A stretch of DNA of 64,000 nucleotides, taken from the NCBI GenBank assembly GCA_003342895.1, contig PTFA01000193.1:1386788-1450787 (forward strand), read 5' to 3'. Position 1 is the stretch's first letter. The number at the start of each line of letters is the position of its first letter. Below the pieces are notes generated by a model, which worked only from the letters and a program-made list of their open reading frames with translations, was not told the DNA's origin and made no database searches. A program made the translations under genes and the position numbers. The stretch comes from Casuarius casuarius. Lineage: Eukaryota; Chordata; Aves; Casuariiformes; Casuariidae. Positions 1 to 61,904 of this stretch are shown one piece after another.

Positions 1-1302
1 TAGAGCTGAATATGTAGCCTCACGTAGCTGTTAAATCCATCTGCTTTTATTTAGCGCTTGTAAACATGCTGCCTGATACGACAGTACAATTGTAATGCGA
101 AACTTTAAAAAAGAAAAAAAAAAAGTTGTGAATATGAAAAGTAAGCGTTTTAAATCTAAGCTCCCATAAAAAAGGCAGTACTGCACACCCATCTCATGGT
201 GTGCTGTGTTTTGGGGGTTTTTTTGTAGGTTTTTTTTTTTTTCTGTAGTTTTTCATCCATTAAAATACTGCTTGACTTCACTCCCCCTGGCCAGATTGAC
301 CCCCCGGTCACATTGCTGTCCATGCAGGCTGCTTTTCTCTCTCCAGATGATACTGTATAAGGTGTAACGTGGATATATCTCCACTGGAGTGCTACCTCGC
401 CTTTCCAGAGCTGGTCCTGCACCTCAGGAAAAGGAGACGGGGGCCATTCCCCCCAGGCTGGCGCNTGCTGAGAACCAACCCCCAACGCCCGCCCGACGCG
501 TCCCGTGCGTTTCAGCAAGGGGCTCCACGCCCGGCGGGGAAGCGCAGGTCAGAGGTGGGATGGCCCAAGGCAAGGTCAGCTCAGCGCGAAGGAAGAAGCC
601 TGGATTGGTCCCCTGTGGCTAGGACCACCTTCGCTATCTTTCCCTTTAGGTGTCATCCTTTACAGGGCATTTACTGGCATACGCAGCTACAGAAAAGTAA
701 TGAACGTTCCCAATAAACAGGGTCACCACATACGTGCATGGTCACGTGCAAGGGAGAAAATACAGCCGTGCTGATTTCCATTATATTATTGAAGACAACA
801 TTATGCCTGGCAAATGGCCTTTGGGCAGGTGAGCGCATTACACCGAATTTAGGTGAAGCCATTTTGTATGATAAATCTCATTAGGTGCAGAAACATGGTT
901 AAAATACGATGTTGGAGCCCTTTGTTAAGAGCAGGGAAGNGCTGGAGGAGCTGAAGAGTCTCTACGAGGGCCAGGGACGAGTGAGGCTCTTCCCTTCAGC
1001 CTGGTTTATCTGTATAGGAAAATGGAGGTGGACCGGCCTCCCTGTATGGCGCTTTTACAGGGGGAGGCTGCGGCAAATCACGCTAGAGGCGCGATGTCAG
1101 AGGAATGCTGCTTAAGTGGAAGNTATTATTTTTCACAAATAGTGCCAGAGAACTGCTTAAAATTGGCCTGTCCTATTAAGTAAAAATAACTTATTTCCCT
1201 TGAGCTGTCCTCAGCCCCTCTTTCTNTTTCTCCTTTGATGTTCACACTGTCCTTCCCGTCTTTCTCATATTACTGTTCCTGGCTGTTATCTACTCCTGGC
1301 AT

Positions 1303-1375
1303 GTCATGTTCTCCCTCTCCCTCCCTCCCTCCCTCTCTTTCTTTCTCTCCTTTTTTTTCCTCCTCCCTCACAGCT
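1303..1375. repeat. CCCT/CTTT-rich pyrimidine tract
   Basis: Low-complexity run of (CTCC)n then (TTTC)n in the first intron of the window, about 70 bp, nearly all pyrimidine. It yields a spurious Ser/Pro/Phe-rich reading frame. Confidence 0.85.
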
Positions 1376-3129
1376 TGGTCTCTTCTCTCCCTCTGTTCTT
1401 TATCAGTGATGCACAATCTCTTCCCTGTGGCTCATTTTCCCTGCTCCCTGGGCTTCCCAGCCTTTCCTCTTCTCTTCTTCCTGCTGCTTCCATTTAACTT
1501 TCTCCCTCTTGTTCTAGTGGCGTTTTCCNCGACGCTTGGAATAGCTGTCCTGCTTTTAGCAGGCAAGTGTCTTCCTTGTTCCTCCAGCAGCCGTTTCCTT
1601 AGATCTCACCTATATGATGAAATCTCCCTTTTTTTCTGACTTCATGGATTTCTTCCACACTTTCACAGCTGAACCAAAGCCCATATCAAGTTAAGATAAA
1701 TGACCTATAGTACAAACCAGGTGAAATCAGTAGGTTGGCCTTGAAGATCCAGAGTGTAGTTTACATGTCCATGATTTAGGAAATCATTTTGGCATGGAGA
1801 GAACTACAGGAGAGGTGCCCAGATTCTGCATGTAGGAATTGGCCACTGTTGCTGAGGCCCATGTCCAAGAACGGGCGGATGGAGAAGGGAACCAGAATGA
1901 GAAGGGAACCACTCGGTGAGGGTTGCACGAGGCTGGATGGAAAGAGAAATGGGAAATGGTCATGGCAGGGAGGAGAGAATAGGAGGGCTGTCATTGGAAA
2001 ATTTGGGCAAAGAGACTCCTGAAATCTTACTGGTTTTAGCACTAAAGAGAATGTGAATACTTCCTTTGAGGTTTCTGCTTTTACAGTTAAGATGAAGCGT
2101 GTGGCTTTTCTGAATAAATGAGAATATAGATGCTCCTTGCCACCACNTCAGGAGATGCTGGGGTCGTGGTCCTGCTGAATGGTGGTCAGCTGCAGGCAGT
2201 GCTCTGGCTCATCCGTGTCTGGTATTTCTCAAGCCTTATAACACCTAATTAATGTAAAAAAAGGAAAAAAAATGGTTACCGAAAAGCTCATGATAACTCT
2301 TTGGTGGGCAGCCAGCTAGGCTCTCCAGCTCATTTTAGGAGAGTAGCCCTTGCAGACCAGTCCTCACTGGCTTTATTTTTTCCGTTTCCAAGAGATGCAC
2401 GAGCTAAGCTGCCAAGGATCTGTTTGGCATTAGCTGGGGCAAAATCAGAAGAATTGTGTTCAAAAGAGATGAATCTCTGTTCTCAGAGCCCACATTTTGA
2501 GTGGCGTCACTTGGAAGTGCTTTCTCTTTTCCAACTTTCAAGAGTTTTACGTTTGCAAAATGTGAATGCGCGCCGGCTCTGCAGCCCAGAGCCTGCACAG
2601 ATGGCATGTGATGGCCGAGCGCTTTCCTGACCCTGTGCTCCAGCATGCGGAATCATTCGAGGTAAAATACGCGTGCTACGAGTGTGCATTGGTTTGCAGC
2701 TCTCCCTAAAGCAAGAAAGAAGGAAGTGATACAAGTTTGTAACTTTTGGCATTTGCTGTTTTGTATAAACAACATGATGCCTTGGCGTCTTGGTTTTTTG
2801 CGTGGAATCGCTCAACTTGGCTTTANGAAAGATCATGTTGAAACTATGTTCTTGGACCTTACAAAAATAACATAAATACATATTTTGAATGTGAGCTTTC
2901 CTTCTCAGTTCTCTTGATCTAGGTGTTACTTTTCCCATCTTTTGTTTTAATCTTTTGCATTAGGGTTGCTTGTAGGCATTGTATACTGTTGGAGAGCCTG
3001 GATCTCTCTCTCCAGCTGGATTCATGAGCCATTAATTAAGTATACANGTAGAATAACTGCAGTGGGAGAGGAACCTGCCCTGGAGGAGTTAACGGCCAGC
3101 TATTAAAGGCATTCACCTGATACAGGGGA

Positions 3130-3195
3130 GAAAGAGCAGGGTTTGAACCCGTTTCCCCAGTTCTGGGTGAGCACCTTCCTCACCAAGCCACTGGT
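3130..3195. repeat. Possible tRNA-derived SINE fragment
   Basis: The segment contains GGTTTGAACCC, similar to a pol III B box, followed by a cysteine/pyrimidine-rich piece and ACCAAGCCACTGG, the layout seen in degraded tRNA-type SINEs of sauropsids. No A box or tail is clear, so this is weak. Confidence 0.3.
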
Positions 3196-5184
3196 TATTC
3201 TGAAGCCTTTCCTTCATTTCTCATGGCAAACCTGCCCTCATTCCCAAATGTGGAAGAGGGAAACTTCTTGAAGCCTCAAAAACTTTCACAGCGTGAGAAA
3301 ACTGTTTTCCCCCCACCCCAGCTCCAGTTATATAAGCAAGGAGTCTGATTTCTAACACAGATTCAGCTTCTCCAGCACCAGCTTTTGGCAGCATCTCTTT
3401 GTGATTTGAAAATTGAGAAAATGTCACGGAGAATAAATAACATCAAGATGAGATTTTGGCGCAGTTGCATTTCTGAGCAGATCGTAACGTCTTCCCTTTA
3501 GTTGCCTTCCCCAAATCTTCATGGCTTACTGGTTTATTTTCAGGTCCATCTATTAAGCAGAACATTTAACAGCATGCTGTTTAAGGCTTAGTCAATATAC
3601 CAGTAAATCCATTGTAAGTAGCAAGACTGTAGCTGAAGGGGTTTAAATTAGCTGGGTTGTAACTGTCTCTACGTTCCAGAAAAAGGAGTATAATGGGGAC
3701 GGTTGCCTTTGGGAGTAGGTTGTAGGTTTATCCCCTTTTCCATGACTTGGTTCGTTGGATTCCTCCTGAAGAGGGGACTTAGATTACGTTTGCATCTCCA
3801 CACACGGTGTGTGGAAAGGGAGATATCTGCGCGTAGTGATTGGCTTCCTGTTTTGGGGAGCGTGATATCAAGGGAAGGTCACTTCTGAACGTTATACTGT
3901 GGAATCCATGAGTTATAATCCTCAAATAAATAGGATTGGTGAAAAGAAGTCATTACCGTTATTACTACTTTTCCCAGTGCTCTTTTCTAAGAGTATACAT
4001 TATATTTTAACTGGCTGGTAGCAAAAATGCTGTTACGAATTGGGAGGTATCCATTAAAGCTTAAGCACAAGTATTAGGATTTGATGCTTGAAATAACAGC
4101 CCAGCTTTATCATTACAGTATGCATCACACCTCGTTTTGACTTTGGAAGGAAATTATTGCATTTTATCCCATCGNTAGTTTCGTACAGTGCTATTTAAAG
4201 TGAAAAGCCAATCCTGAGCCAACAACGTTGGAGGACCCCAGAGCCCTTGGTGTTTTCGTTACTCAGCAGCATCGTTTGTACCGTCGCTGTTCAGAGGCCA
4301 CCTCAGCCACCCCNCCACCATCCAGCTCACACGCTGCTGCCAACCAAAGGCTGTTTTTTGCAGGTGGAAAGCAGGAAAGCCTTAACCGCGGCCAACAGCC
4401 ACGGGCCACATTTCTTCAGAGAGCTCGGTCTCAGATACATGCTCCACTGTTTCAGAGTTCAGAAATACGTTTCNTTTTGAGAGATTTGTACGCCGGGCTG
4501 CGGTGGTGGAAACACAGCCTCGCTTTCCCGGNTGGTGGTGGTGGTGGTAGGAAGCCCATGCCCCCCTGTTTCGCAGAGGTATTTTGGGATGCTAGCAGGG
4601 AGATTCGCAAAGCAAATTTTTTTTTGGATCGATTTTCTGAATGAGGAGCTGCGTCACAGCGGATGAGTAATGTGTAGTGAGCCTGGCTTCCCGCGNTGTC
4701 CGGGGGAATCTGTCGTTCGCGGATGCTACCTCGCTGTAAGGTGCTCTCGTCCAGCTCGTACGCTGCGTCTGCCTCTGCAAAGCTTGGCATTTGAAAACAG
4801 CAAATAAAAAATAAGTTTAAGAAAGCAATNGCTGTTTATTACTGACACCGAGTCCTTAAACGGAGCTCGGAGCGCAGTCCCATCCCTGCGTGCTCAGCAC
4901 GGCGCTCCGGAGACGTCAGTTGTTGTCACTGTCCGTCTCTGCAAACAGCTACAGCTTCGTCTNGTTTAGTCCTCAAGTGGCAGATCCAGTAATTTTTCCG
5001 AATCAGTGCCTGTTTGTATCAACCGATTCATCTGGATCCTTGTCACGGGTAGTTAACACACGCTATCCTTAAAGACTTCACCTGCCCGAATGCATAAAAT
5101 CACCAAACNGAAAATGCTGCTTTTAACAATTTGCCCGACTAATGTCTGACGACGGCGTGTTTTTCTCCTTTTTCTCTCTGCTAG

Positions 5185-54816
<49,632 letters not shown>

Positions 54817-57800
54817 AAGACGCTTGTTGGAGTAAGACCCTTATGTTTTCAGCACACACTTCCAAGCTTGATTTCCATGCATATTCTTATTATTATTTTT
54901 ATTTCTCTTTGGTAGCTACATGACCAAGTTTCTCCGGTACTTTCTGTGTGGTGGTCAGACAGCCATGCACGTGCTCCAGCCCTTTTGTTACCCAGCTGAC
55001 TGTGAAGCCAACATCAGACGAGCCAGTACCATTTGCCCAATTCAGACCAAGTTCCCTCACAGTTTTCAGCTGTCAACCAGGATATTTTAGTTCATGGTGT
55101 GGGGTAGGCGAGAAGCATCCCCTACGCAGTGGGAGGTAACCAGCTCCTTTCAAGAGACAATCACGTTCGCTTTAAATTAGTTTCTTTTGTCTCAATGAGC
55201 TCTTACACAATTCCGATGAAAATTCCTGGTGGGAACAGAGCAGGGATCGCAGGAGCCTTTTCAGAGGTTGGATCCGCAGGTTCCCCGTGCCGCTCGCTTT
55301 GCCCAGTAAGAGCTAATTACCCCCAGGGAGCAGGGCATGATCTGTTTTTAACACGAAGTAGCTATGCACAATAACCCTCCTGCTTGGTCTGGTTGATAGG
55401 ATTTTAATCTGAATTGTAGCTGTTCATGCGTTAGCGGTGTCATCTGCCAGAAGGGGTGGGGATCACAGGATGCTTTGCTACTTTGCGAGCTACGTTCCAA
55501 GTGCCCCAGCGCTGATTTACTCTGGGGCGTTTTACGAGTTTTCGGAGGGATTAAAGTTGGCCCTTCGTGTGCGTATTGAGCAGCCAAGGGATTTGGCTAG
55601 AAAACTCTCGTGCGTTCTGTGAACTGGGATCGCAACAGCCGCTTCTTCACACCATTAGCAGATGACTGCACCTCACACGCACCACCACGCTTTCACCAGG
55701 ACGGCTTAACGTTGGGGTTTTCGTTCGGTTTTTTTGCTCGCAATGAAAAAAAAAAATCCAAATAGGAAATCGTATTCAAGGAGGAAAACTGCAGTTTTTT
55801 TGTTGGTGGCAGGTTTTTTTTGGATGGGGATGCGTAACGTGAGAGGAGGCAGGAAGGGTCCAAGGAGACACGTTAGTGAGGTCCTCCTGCAGCCGCAGCC
55901 CCGCGGCATCGCGTCCCTCCTGCTCGCGCCCGCTCCCGGCCCCCGGGCCGTGGGGGGCCGCGCTCCTCTAAGGGAAGCGGCCGTTTTCTTAGAGCTGCAA
56001 GATCTGCTCCTGAAATTTGGGAAAGCGATAGCCGTGTTCCTCACCTGTAAATGCTAGAGACGATGTTTTGCTCTTTAAGGACCTGTAGTTAAAAAAGAGA
56101 TATTTATAATTTATTTATGCAATCTGTTTCAGGACATTTTTGGGGTTTTTTGTTTGTTTGTTTTTTCCTTTTTTTAAGCAAATGCAAATCACGTCGAGAC
56201 AGCGTGAAAAGCAGGGGACACTTCCAAAAACCTTTTTACGGAGTTTTTCCATTATTCTCTGGGATTTTGGGGGGGTGACGGGACTGTCTTTACAGATGCT
56301 TCGTTTGTTATGGGTTGCGTTCTGTAATCTGCCTTTTTCAGCTGCTGAGGGCAAATGGTCAGATGCACCGGGGGGGGGAGAGCGTTAATCCTCTAGCTTG
56401 TTTTAAAGCAAAATAGTGCCTGTTGCCCAACGCTGAGTCCCGTTCATATCAACCCTTAAGAACAGGTTTAGTCCCGAGCAGGAGGATGGTATTTTACGGT
56501 GTTTCCAAAGGGCTACGCGAATCTAGTTGTAGATCGAAAGACTTGGCGAACCGAATCGAAGGGCCCAGCCTCGGCGAGTGTGAACGAGCATCTCCCCCGC
56601 GGGACTTCAGTGCAGCTACATTGATTTACACCAGCTAAGGATTTGGCCTGAAACTCTGAGCAAACCCTGGCTTTGATTGAGCTTTTTTCCTTTTTTGCGT
56701 GCGGCTCGGCGCATCTTGTTGCAATCCCGCTGCCTAATTCGCTCAGAGCAAACTGGGACGTGCGTAACCTCGGGACGGCGGCGGCAGCAGCTTGTGTCTC
56801 ATAGACACGTTGGAGGTATTCGGGGGGTGTTTTGCCTCTGCGGGCTTTGGAGATTCTCGTGCTCTTTTGGCTCTTTTTTATATTTGTCCGTGCCAGTAGC
56901 TGTATTGGGGTCGGCGTTTTCTCTCTCAAGGTGCAACACGGTTCTGACCCTTCGCTTTATTGCAGGGATGTGCGAAGCGGGTGGTGAACTGGAGCCTCCG
57001 CGGTGACTTCAGGCCTCGGCGGCTGCGAGGATGCAGGCAGGTGCATGCGCTATTGCTCTCCTCGAAAGGGATGTGACGGGGGTTTTTTTTGCTTCCTCTC
57101 TTTTTTAAGTAGCGTGTTCTGCTTTATAAGGAATAACTGATGTCTTCACCGCCGCGTACAGTGCACCTAGCTAGCCCCTGCCTATCCGTGGGTCCAGAGC
57201 GATGGTTTTGTTCAAAGCCTCCCATCCCTCAGCTTTCCCGAAAGAGTGAGTGGGCTTTCCACCTTTGGTTGCTTCTTTGAAAGGCAAAAATAACCCAATT
57301 CTGCCCTGGTCCTATTTTATACGGTTAAGTGAGACAGGCCGCAGGCGGGACGAGCCTTGTCGAGGAGAGCACCGCGGTAAGAGCTGCCTGGGCTTGGCTT
57401 TGCTGCTCGCCGCCCTGCAGACACGTCCCCTGGCAGCAGCTTTGGGTTTGGGAGGGTGTCCGAAGGGAAAACCGCAGAACAGCTCACGCTTTAACGCAGA
57501 TGCCGAGATGAAGCAGCGCTTAACTACTGCGGCGTGCAGGGTTTTCACGCTACCACGTGTCGCATTTTCACGGGATTCTTGCACTAATGGTTTACCATCT
57601 GTTCTCTCTGTAAATGGGTGCACTTTACTGTTTGGATTTGTTACTATGATAAATACTGGATATTTAAGCGTGAGTAGTGTCTTCATTAGAAAATAGCAAA
57701 ACAGCTCTTGTCTCTTAGTGTATTTTTCAAAAAAAGAAGAAAAAAAGAAAAGAAACGAAGCAATGAACCATAACATTTATAGCACAAGAACTGACTCTTG

Positions 57801-60200
57801 TATATAAGCATCAGCAGATTGAGTAATTTTTAAATACAGGATTATTTGCAGTGATTTTGAAGCGCTTCCCCAGCAATTTTCTTAGGGACAGCTGAGGCCC
57901 CGTGGTTACGGTCGTCACCGGCTCGGTAAGGAAGGCCCCTCTCCCTCGCAAAGCCGCCCTTCGAACCGGCCTGCGCATCCTCCGGGGCACGGTTAGCATT
58001 TGGCACGGCCGGGAAAAAATAAAGCAGAGGTCGCTTGGTGTTGGCTGTCGCGTGTAGCCCGATGGTGAAGTGCGCTGTTGCACTCGATGGAGCCCGAGAC
58101 TGATTTCGCTTAACGGCTTGGCCGCGCGGGACGGGTTGCAGCCGGCAGGTCCACGCGTAGCCTCGCGGCAGAGCTAAGATTTGGGACGCGGCTGCCAGTG
58201 CCTCCGTCCCCGCCGCGGTGCTGCAGCTGGCGAACCCCCGTTTTGCTCGCTGCTAGGAGGAAACCCGACTCTTGATAACCTTGAAACCCCCCCAGCGCCG
58301 AATTTGGTTCTCGGGACCGGTGCGGCGGGCGATGCCTAGGCAAATACCTGTATTTAAGCGAAGCACCCAGCAGATGTCCCTCGCACTCCGCTCCGTGGCG
58401 TTGGCCGGGCGAAGCTGGACCCTCTCCGCCAGCCTCGGGCATCGGTGTCCGCCGCGGTGGCGTCGCCCGTCCTTCATTTCTTTCCCGGGCTGGAAGGACC
58501 CCCCGGCCCCGGGAGAGCGGAGGCGGCTCGGCGCGCGGCTCCGTCCCTTCCCGGCCAGGTCAGGAATGGCATTGACGGGCTTTGAAAAGGGTTTTTGTGG
58601 CTGCTGAAGCGCTTAGGCAAGGCAGGGCTCGGGGGGGGAGCCCTCGGCGGGGGTCTCCCGCGAAGCCGGGCGGCTGCTGCCTGCACGTGGGTTCATCTGA
58701 GCACCAACCTTTTTTTCCCCCCTTTTTTTTCTTTCATGGCTGTAAAGAAAACCGCTTAGCTAGTGCAACCATCGCTGTGCGCCTCTAAACAACCGCCGAA
58801 GCCATAGCTGGGTGAGGTCCCGCACCAGGGTGGCTACCAAATTTTGCCGTGATTCAGTCCCCCCAGTACAAAGATTATTCAGGGTAGAGCCAGGAGAAGC
58901 GGAGCTCAAACCGAAGTGCCAGCTACGCCTTATCTAGAGGAGCCCGCCGCCGCGGCGGGTCCTCGGGCTCCGCCGCACGCTCTGCGGGTCCCGCTTGGAT
59001 TTGGCCTTGGGGAAGCGGAGCAGCTCGTCTCCCGGGATTCGCGTTGAAACAAGGGCTTAGGGCGAGAGCTGCCGCCCCCGGCACGCGAGCCGCGGCCGGC
59101 GGGACGCGCTTGGACACAAGCACAACGGCGGAGGTCGGTCTGCTTTTTCTCAGCGTCGTTTGGACACCGGCTGGATTTTGCGTTCGATCAAACTCTTTTT
59201 CTAACACAAACCACTAAGGGCTCAATCATTTAGCACGATCCGTTCGCGTCCCGGCTCCCGCCCGCGGCTGCATCTCGCCGGAACCGCTGCCGATCTCCCC
59301 GAGGGAAAACGCGGAGCCCAACGCGCTCGCCGCAGCGGACGGACGCCCAGCACGCCCGCCGTATCCTTTCCGCCCGCCGCTCTCGTAGCTGTCGCGGTCC
59401 CCGGGAGCCGGCGGGGCGAGGGCGGCTCGGCGAGGACTGAGGCCGCGGGGCGGCCGGGGGCGCGGGGGGGACAAGCCTCAGGCCCGGGGCGGTCGGTCCC
59501 TTACCCTCAGCCCGCCTCGATGTGCACTGATCCGCCGGGCACCGTTAGCGAGCTCAGAGCAGCACCGTGTGCGTTAAGTCCGTTTTGTTAATACACCGCT
59601 GACTCCAGAGCCGGCCGTGGACTCTTCCAGCGCTGCAGGTGTCATTTCCGTCGAGCGTTTTCTTTCCCATAGTGTCACATAACGGCGTTTTGTCTCTGTT
59701 CTGTCTTCACGTCCGCGAGGATCCGAGTCAGTGCAAATATGTACAGCATATCCACTCCGTGCTTTGTACTATTCCCTGGTTGCCATCCTTCAAGACACTT
59801 GCTGGGAAGACCTTTGAGACACTTAATTTTCCTTTAGCTTTTCTGTAATTCCGATGTAAAGGACTTTCTCTGTACAGTATATTATTCAATGCATGTTCTG
59901 TTCTCTCTACTGATATATCGAACACCACACAGTCGTGACGTCGCGCAGCGGGAGGAGCGACCCCTGCACCCAGCGGAGGCCTTCGCCTCTCACGTATAAG
60001 GAAAGAAGACAACATATTTTTTCCTTTGCTGTATTTGCTTGAGCAGAGTTTTCTTGTCTGTACATGTGAGCTGTGAGATAGATGTGAAAAGTTCCAAAAG
60101 AATGCATTTCCCCCCACCCCCCTGTATACAGATTGTAATCTGTACAATGAAAACTGTATGTATGAAAAAATGTACTTATTTATAAATGGTTAACACTTGG
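54817..60200 (+). other. TANC2: TANC2 3' UTR, end uncertain (about 58.04 or about 60.2 kb)
   Basis: No further coding signal follows the stop. An AU-rich stretch (TATTCTTATTATTATT) lies at about 54883-54912. Two poly(A) signals are visible: ATTAAA at 55550-55555 and AATAAA at 58018-58023, the latter followed by GT-rich sequence that would suit a cleavage site near 58.04 kb. A further AT-rich block at 59.64-60.20 kb, including TTATTTATAAA, looks like a distal 3' UTR end, and human TANC2 has a 3' UTR of about 5 kb. The block 57.85-59.6 kb is GC-rich, unlike the rest. Confidence 0.6.
58018..58023 (+). terminator. TANC2: Candidate poly(A) signal AATAAA for TANC2
   Basis: An exact AATAAA, followed within 40 bases by GT-rich sequence (CTTGGTGTTGGCTG), which is the usual layout of a cleavage and polyadenylation site. 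It may be a proximal site if the transcript also extends to about 60.2 kb. Confidence 0.5.
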
Positions 60201-60639
60201 GAACAGAGCCTGGACTGGTGTTTTTCCCCGCGCTGCAGCCCGAAGGGGAGGAAGGGGCGCTCCGTGGCTCCTCGGCATGGCTGGGCAGAAATGAAAATAA
60301 CGGCTTTAACAGGACGGTGCACGAGGCGACCGGAGTGGGGCTGTCGCTGAGTGCGGGGACGCGGTCACGGGAGGAAGGCGGATGCCGAGCGCGGGAAGCG
60401 GCTCGCGGCGGGCAAAGCGCGGCAGGTCCGCGACGGGCGAAACGCCGAGTTTACTTCCCAGCACCAAGTATTTTGCAGCGCAAAAAACTCCTTTTCTTTA
60501 GGATTCTTTAGGATTGAGTCTTTTCTAACAGAGCCCACGCTGGACAAACCCAGCGGGGACGAACGGGGCGGCTGCAAGCGGCGGAGGCGCGAGAAAATCT
60601 TGCGCTTTGGGGTGTTTTGAAACAGGAGGAGGGCCAAGT
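60201..60639. other. Intergenic gap between convergent TANC2 and CYB561
   Basis: About 440 bp of GC-rich sequence between the presumed 3' ends of the two genes, if TANC2 uses its distal end. No gene recognised. Confidence 0.5.
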
Positions 60640-60651
60640 TAGCTGCAAATA

Positions 60652-60657
60652 TTTATT
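60652..60657 (-). terminator. CYB561: Poly(A) signal AATAAA for CYB561
   Basis: An exact AATAAA on the - strand (TTTATT on +), in a small AT-rich island inside GC-rich sequence about 1.05 kb after the CYB561 stop. It is the first such hexamer I see downstream. Confidence 0.65.
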
Positions 60658-61279
60658 AGGTCAGGAGCATCCACGAAGCAGACGGTACATGGCACAGGAG
60701 GACAAACCATCTCAAGCGTTAAGGCATCACCGTCGCGCAGCCCGTTTTCAGTGCTTTGAGCCGCCCGGGGAACCCTGTCGGGAGCAGCAGCCCTGACACG
60801 CGGCTGCTTGAATGAGGCGGGTTAAAATAACGAGTAGAAAATCCTGGCAATTGTAAACATCGGATCTGCTCTTTGGCATAAAGAAACACAAATGGAGCAT
60901 GGCAGTTGCTTTTTTTTTCTTTTTTTGAGGCACGTTTCCCGCAGGGGCCAGGGCTCTCTGCAGACTCAGCTCGGAGCCCGGCTTCTCCTGGGCCTTGGAC
61001 TGCAGGGACCTGCAGCAGGGAAAATCCCCTCGGGGACAGCCCGGCCTGTGGTTTCCATCAGCAGAGCAGTCATTTGGCACGATTTCGGGAAGCGTAAGAA
61101 GCGGATGAGCCTAGCGAACGTGCCGACTCCGGCAAGCGGGGACAAGGGAAGGCGGCCGGGAACCGCTGTCCCAGTGGGGCGGGTGACTCAACCTGAGTCA
61201 CCCTGAAAGGAGAACGGGTTTTTTCAGGAAAAAGCCGCTGACGGATCCAACACTGTGCAAACAGGGTGCCTGCAGGGCG

Positions 61280-61355
61280 CCGGGGCTGGGAGGTAGGACC
61301 GGGGCTGGGAGGTAGGACCGGGGCTGGGAGGTAGGACCGGGGCTGCCAGGTAAGG
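61280..61355. repeat. 19-bp tandem repeat, 4 copies
   Basis: Three exact copies of ccggggctgggaggtagga (61280-61298, 61299-61317, 61318-61336) and a fourth diverged copy to about 61355. It lies in the predicted CYB561 3' UTR. The exactness of three copies points to recent expansion. Confidence 0.92.
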
Positions 61356-61708
61356 ACCAGGCTGCTACGGAGCGATGCCTGTGGCAGGGAAGGATCCAGC
61401 CCCGGCATTTCCCCCGGGAGCAGCTCTTCCCACGGGCAGGGAGGGTTCGCTGGCGCTGCAAAGCCGGGCTGCGACGGGGCAGAGCAAAGGAGGAATAAGG
61501 CCAAGTGATGCTGCGCCCTACGGCCAGCGTCACACCAACAAGCGTGTCCTTCCCCAGCTGCCCCGTGGGCCCCGAGCCCGGCAGAGCCCCGCGCAAAGGC
61601 TCTTCCCGGCGCCGGGGACCGGAGCTGGGCTACGCAGGTAGGATCCGACAGCGACGACCACACGCGACGAGGCGCCCGCATGCCCAGGGGCCGGGGGGGC
61701 TGGGGGCA

Positions 61709-61904
61709 TCACTGGCTGCCGCTGGGGCTCTCGCCCTCCGTGAGGGTCTTGAAGTCCATGGAGAGGGCCAGCTCCTCGGGCAGCGGCGGGCGCTTCCAGT
61801 CGTCGCGCGTCAGGATGTAGCCCACCACCAGCCCGAAGGCGACCAGCAGCAGCCCCAGGGTGTTGGCCAGGACGCCCTCGGGCACAAACTGGCTGTAGGA
61901 GTCC
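61709..61904 (-). CDS. CYB561: CYB561 coding exon 5 with stop
   Basis: Residues 189-253 and stop TGA (61711-61709). It reads [20 protein letters not shown], then [20 protein letters not shown] and a cytosolic tail ending [13 protein letters not shown]. It contains TM6. The acceptor is GCCCGCAG|G. Confidence 0.95.

Larger units (their letters stand above)
1..5184 (+). other. TANC2: TANC2 intron (5' end outside window)
   Basis: No coding segment with acceptable splice sites is found, and the P-loop exon that should precede residue V1 is not here. Contents are a poly(T) run near 229-241, a pyrimidine tract at 1303-1375, a possible SINE fragment near 3130-3195, and a short (GGT)n at about 4530-4549. 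The final 40 bases form the polypyrimidine tract of the 5185 acceptor. Confidence 0.85.
60640..61708 (-). other. CYB561: CYB561 3' UTR (predicted)
   Basis: About 1.07 kb from the stop codon to just past the AATAAA at 60657-60652 on the - strand. It is GC-rich. It contains a 19-bp tandem repeat (61280-61355) and a perfect inverted repeat with two AP-1-like heptamers (61181-61203). The end is inferred from the poly(A) signal only. Confidence 0.6.

Noticed and set aside
909..1115. Possible upstream TANC2 exon
   Set aside because: The translation does not resemble the P-loop region expected before VVAYHYCQ, and no AG...GT pair gives the required phase 0 join.
1235..1639. A 134-codon Ser/Phe/Leu-rich frame
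   Set aside because: Translation of a pyrimidine tract inside an intron, with no splice sites or start context.
59226..59474. GC-rich - strand frame near 59.3 kb as a small gene
   Set aside because: Composition-driven (Ala/Gly/Arg/Pro), with no recognisable domain and frames open on both strands.
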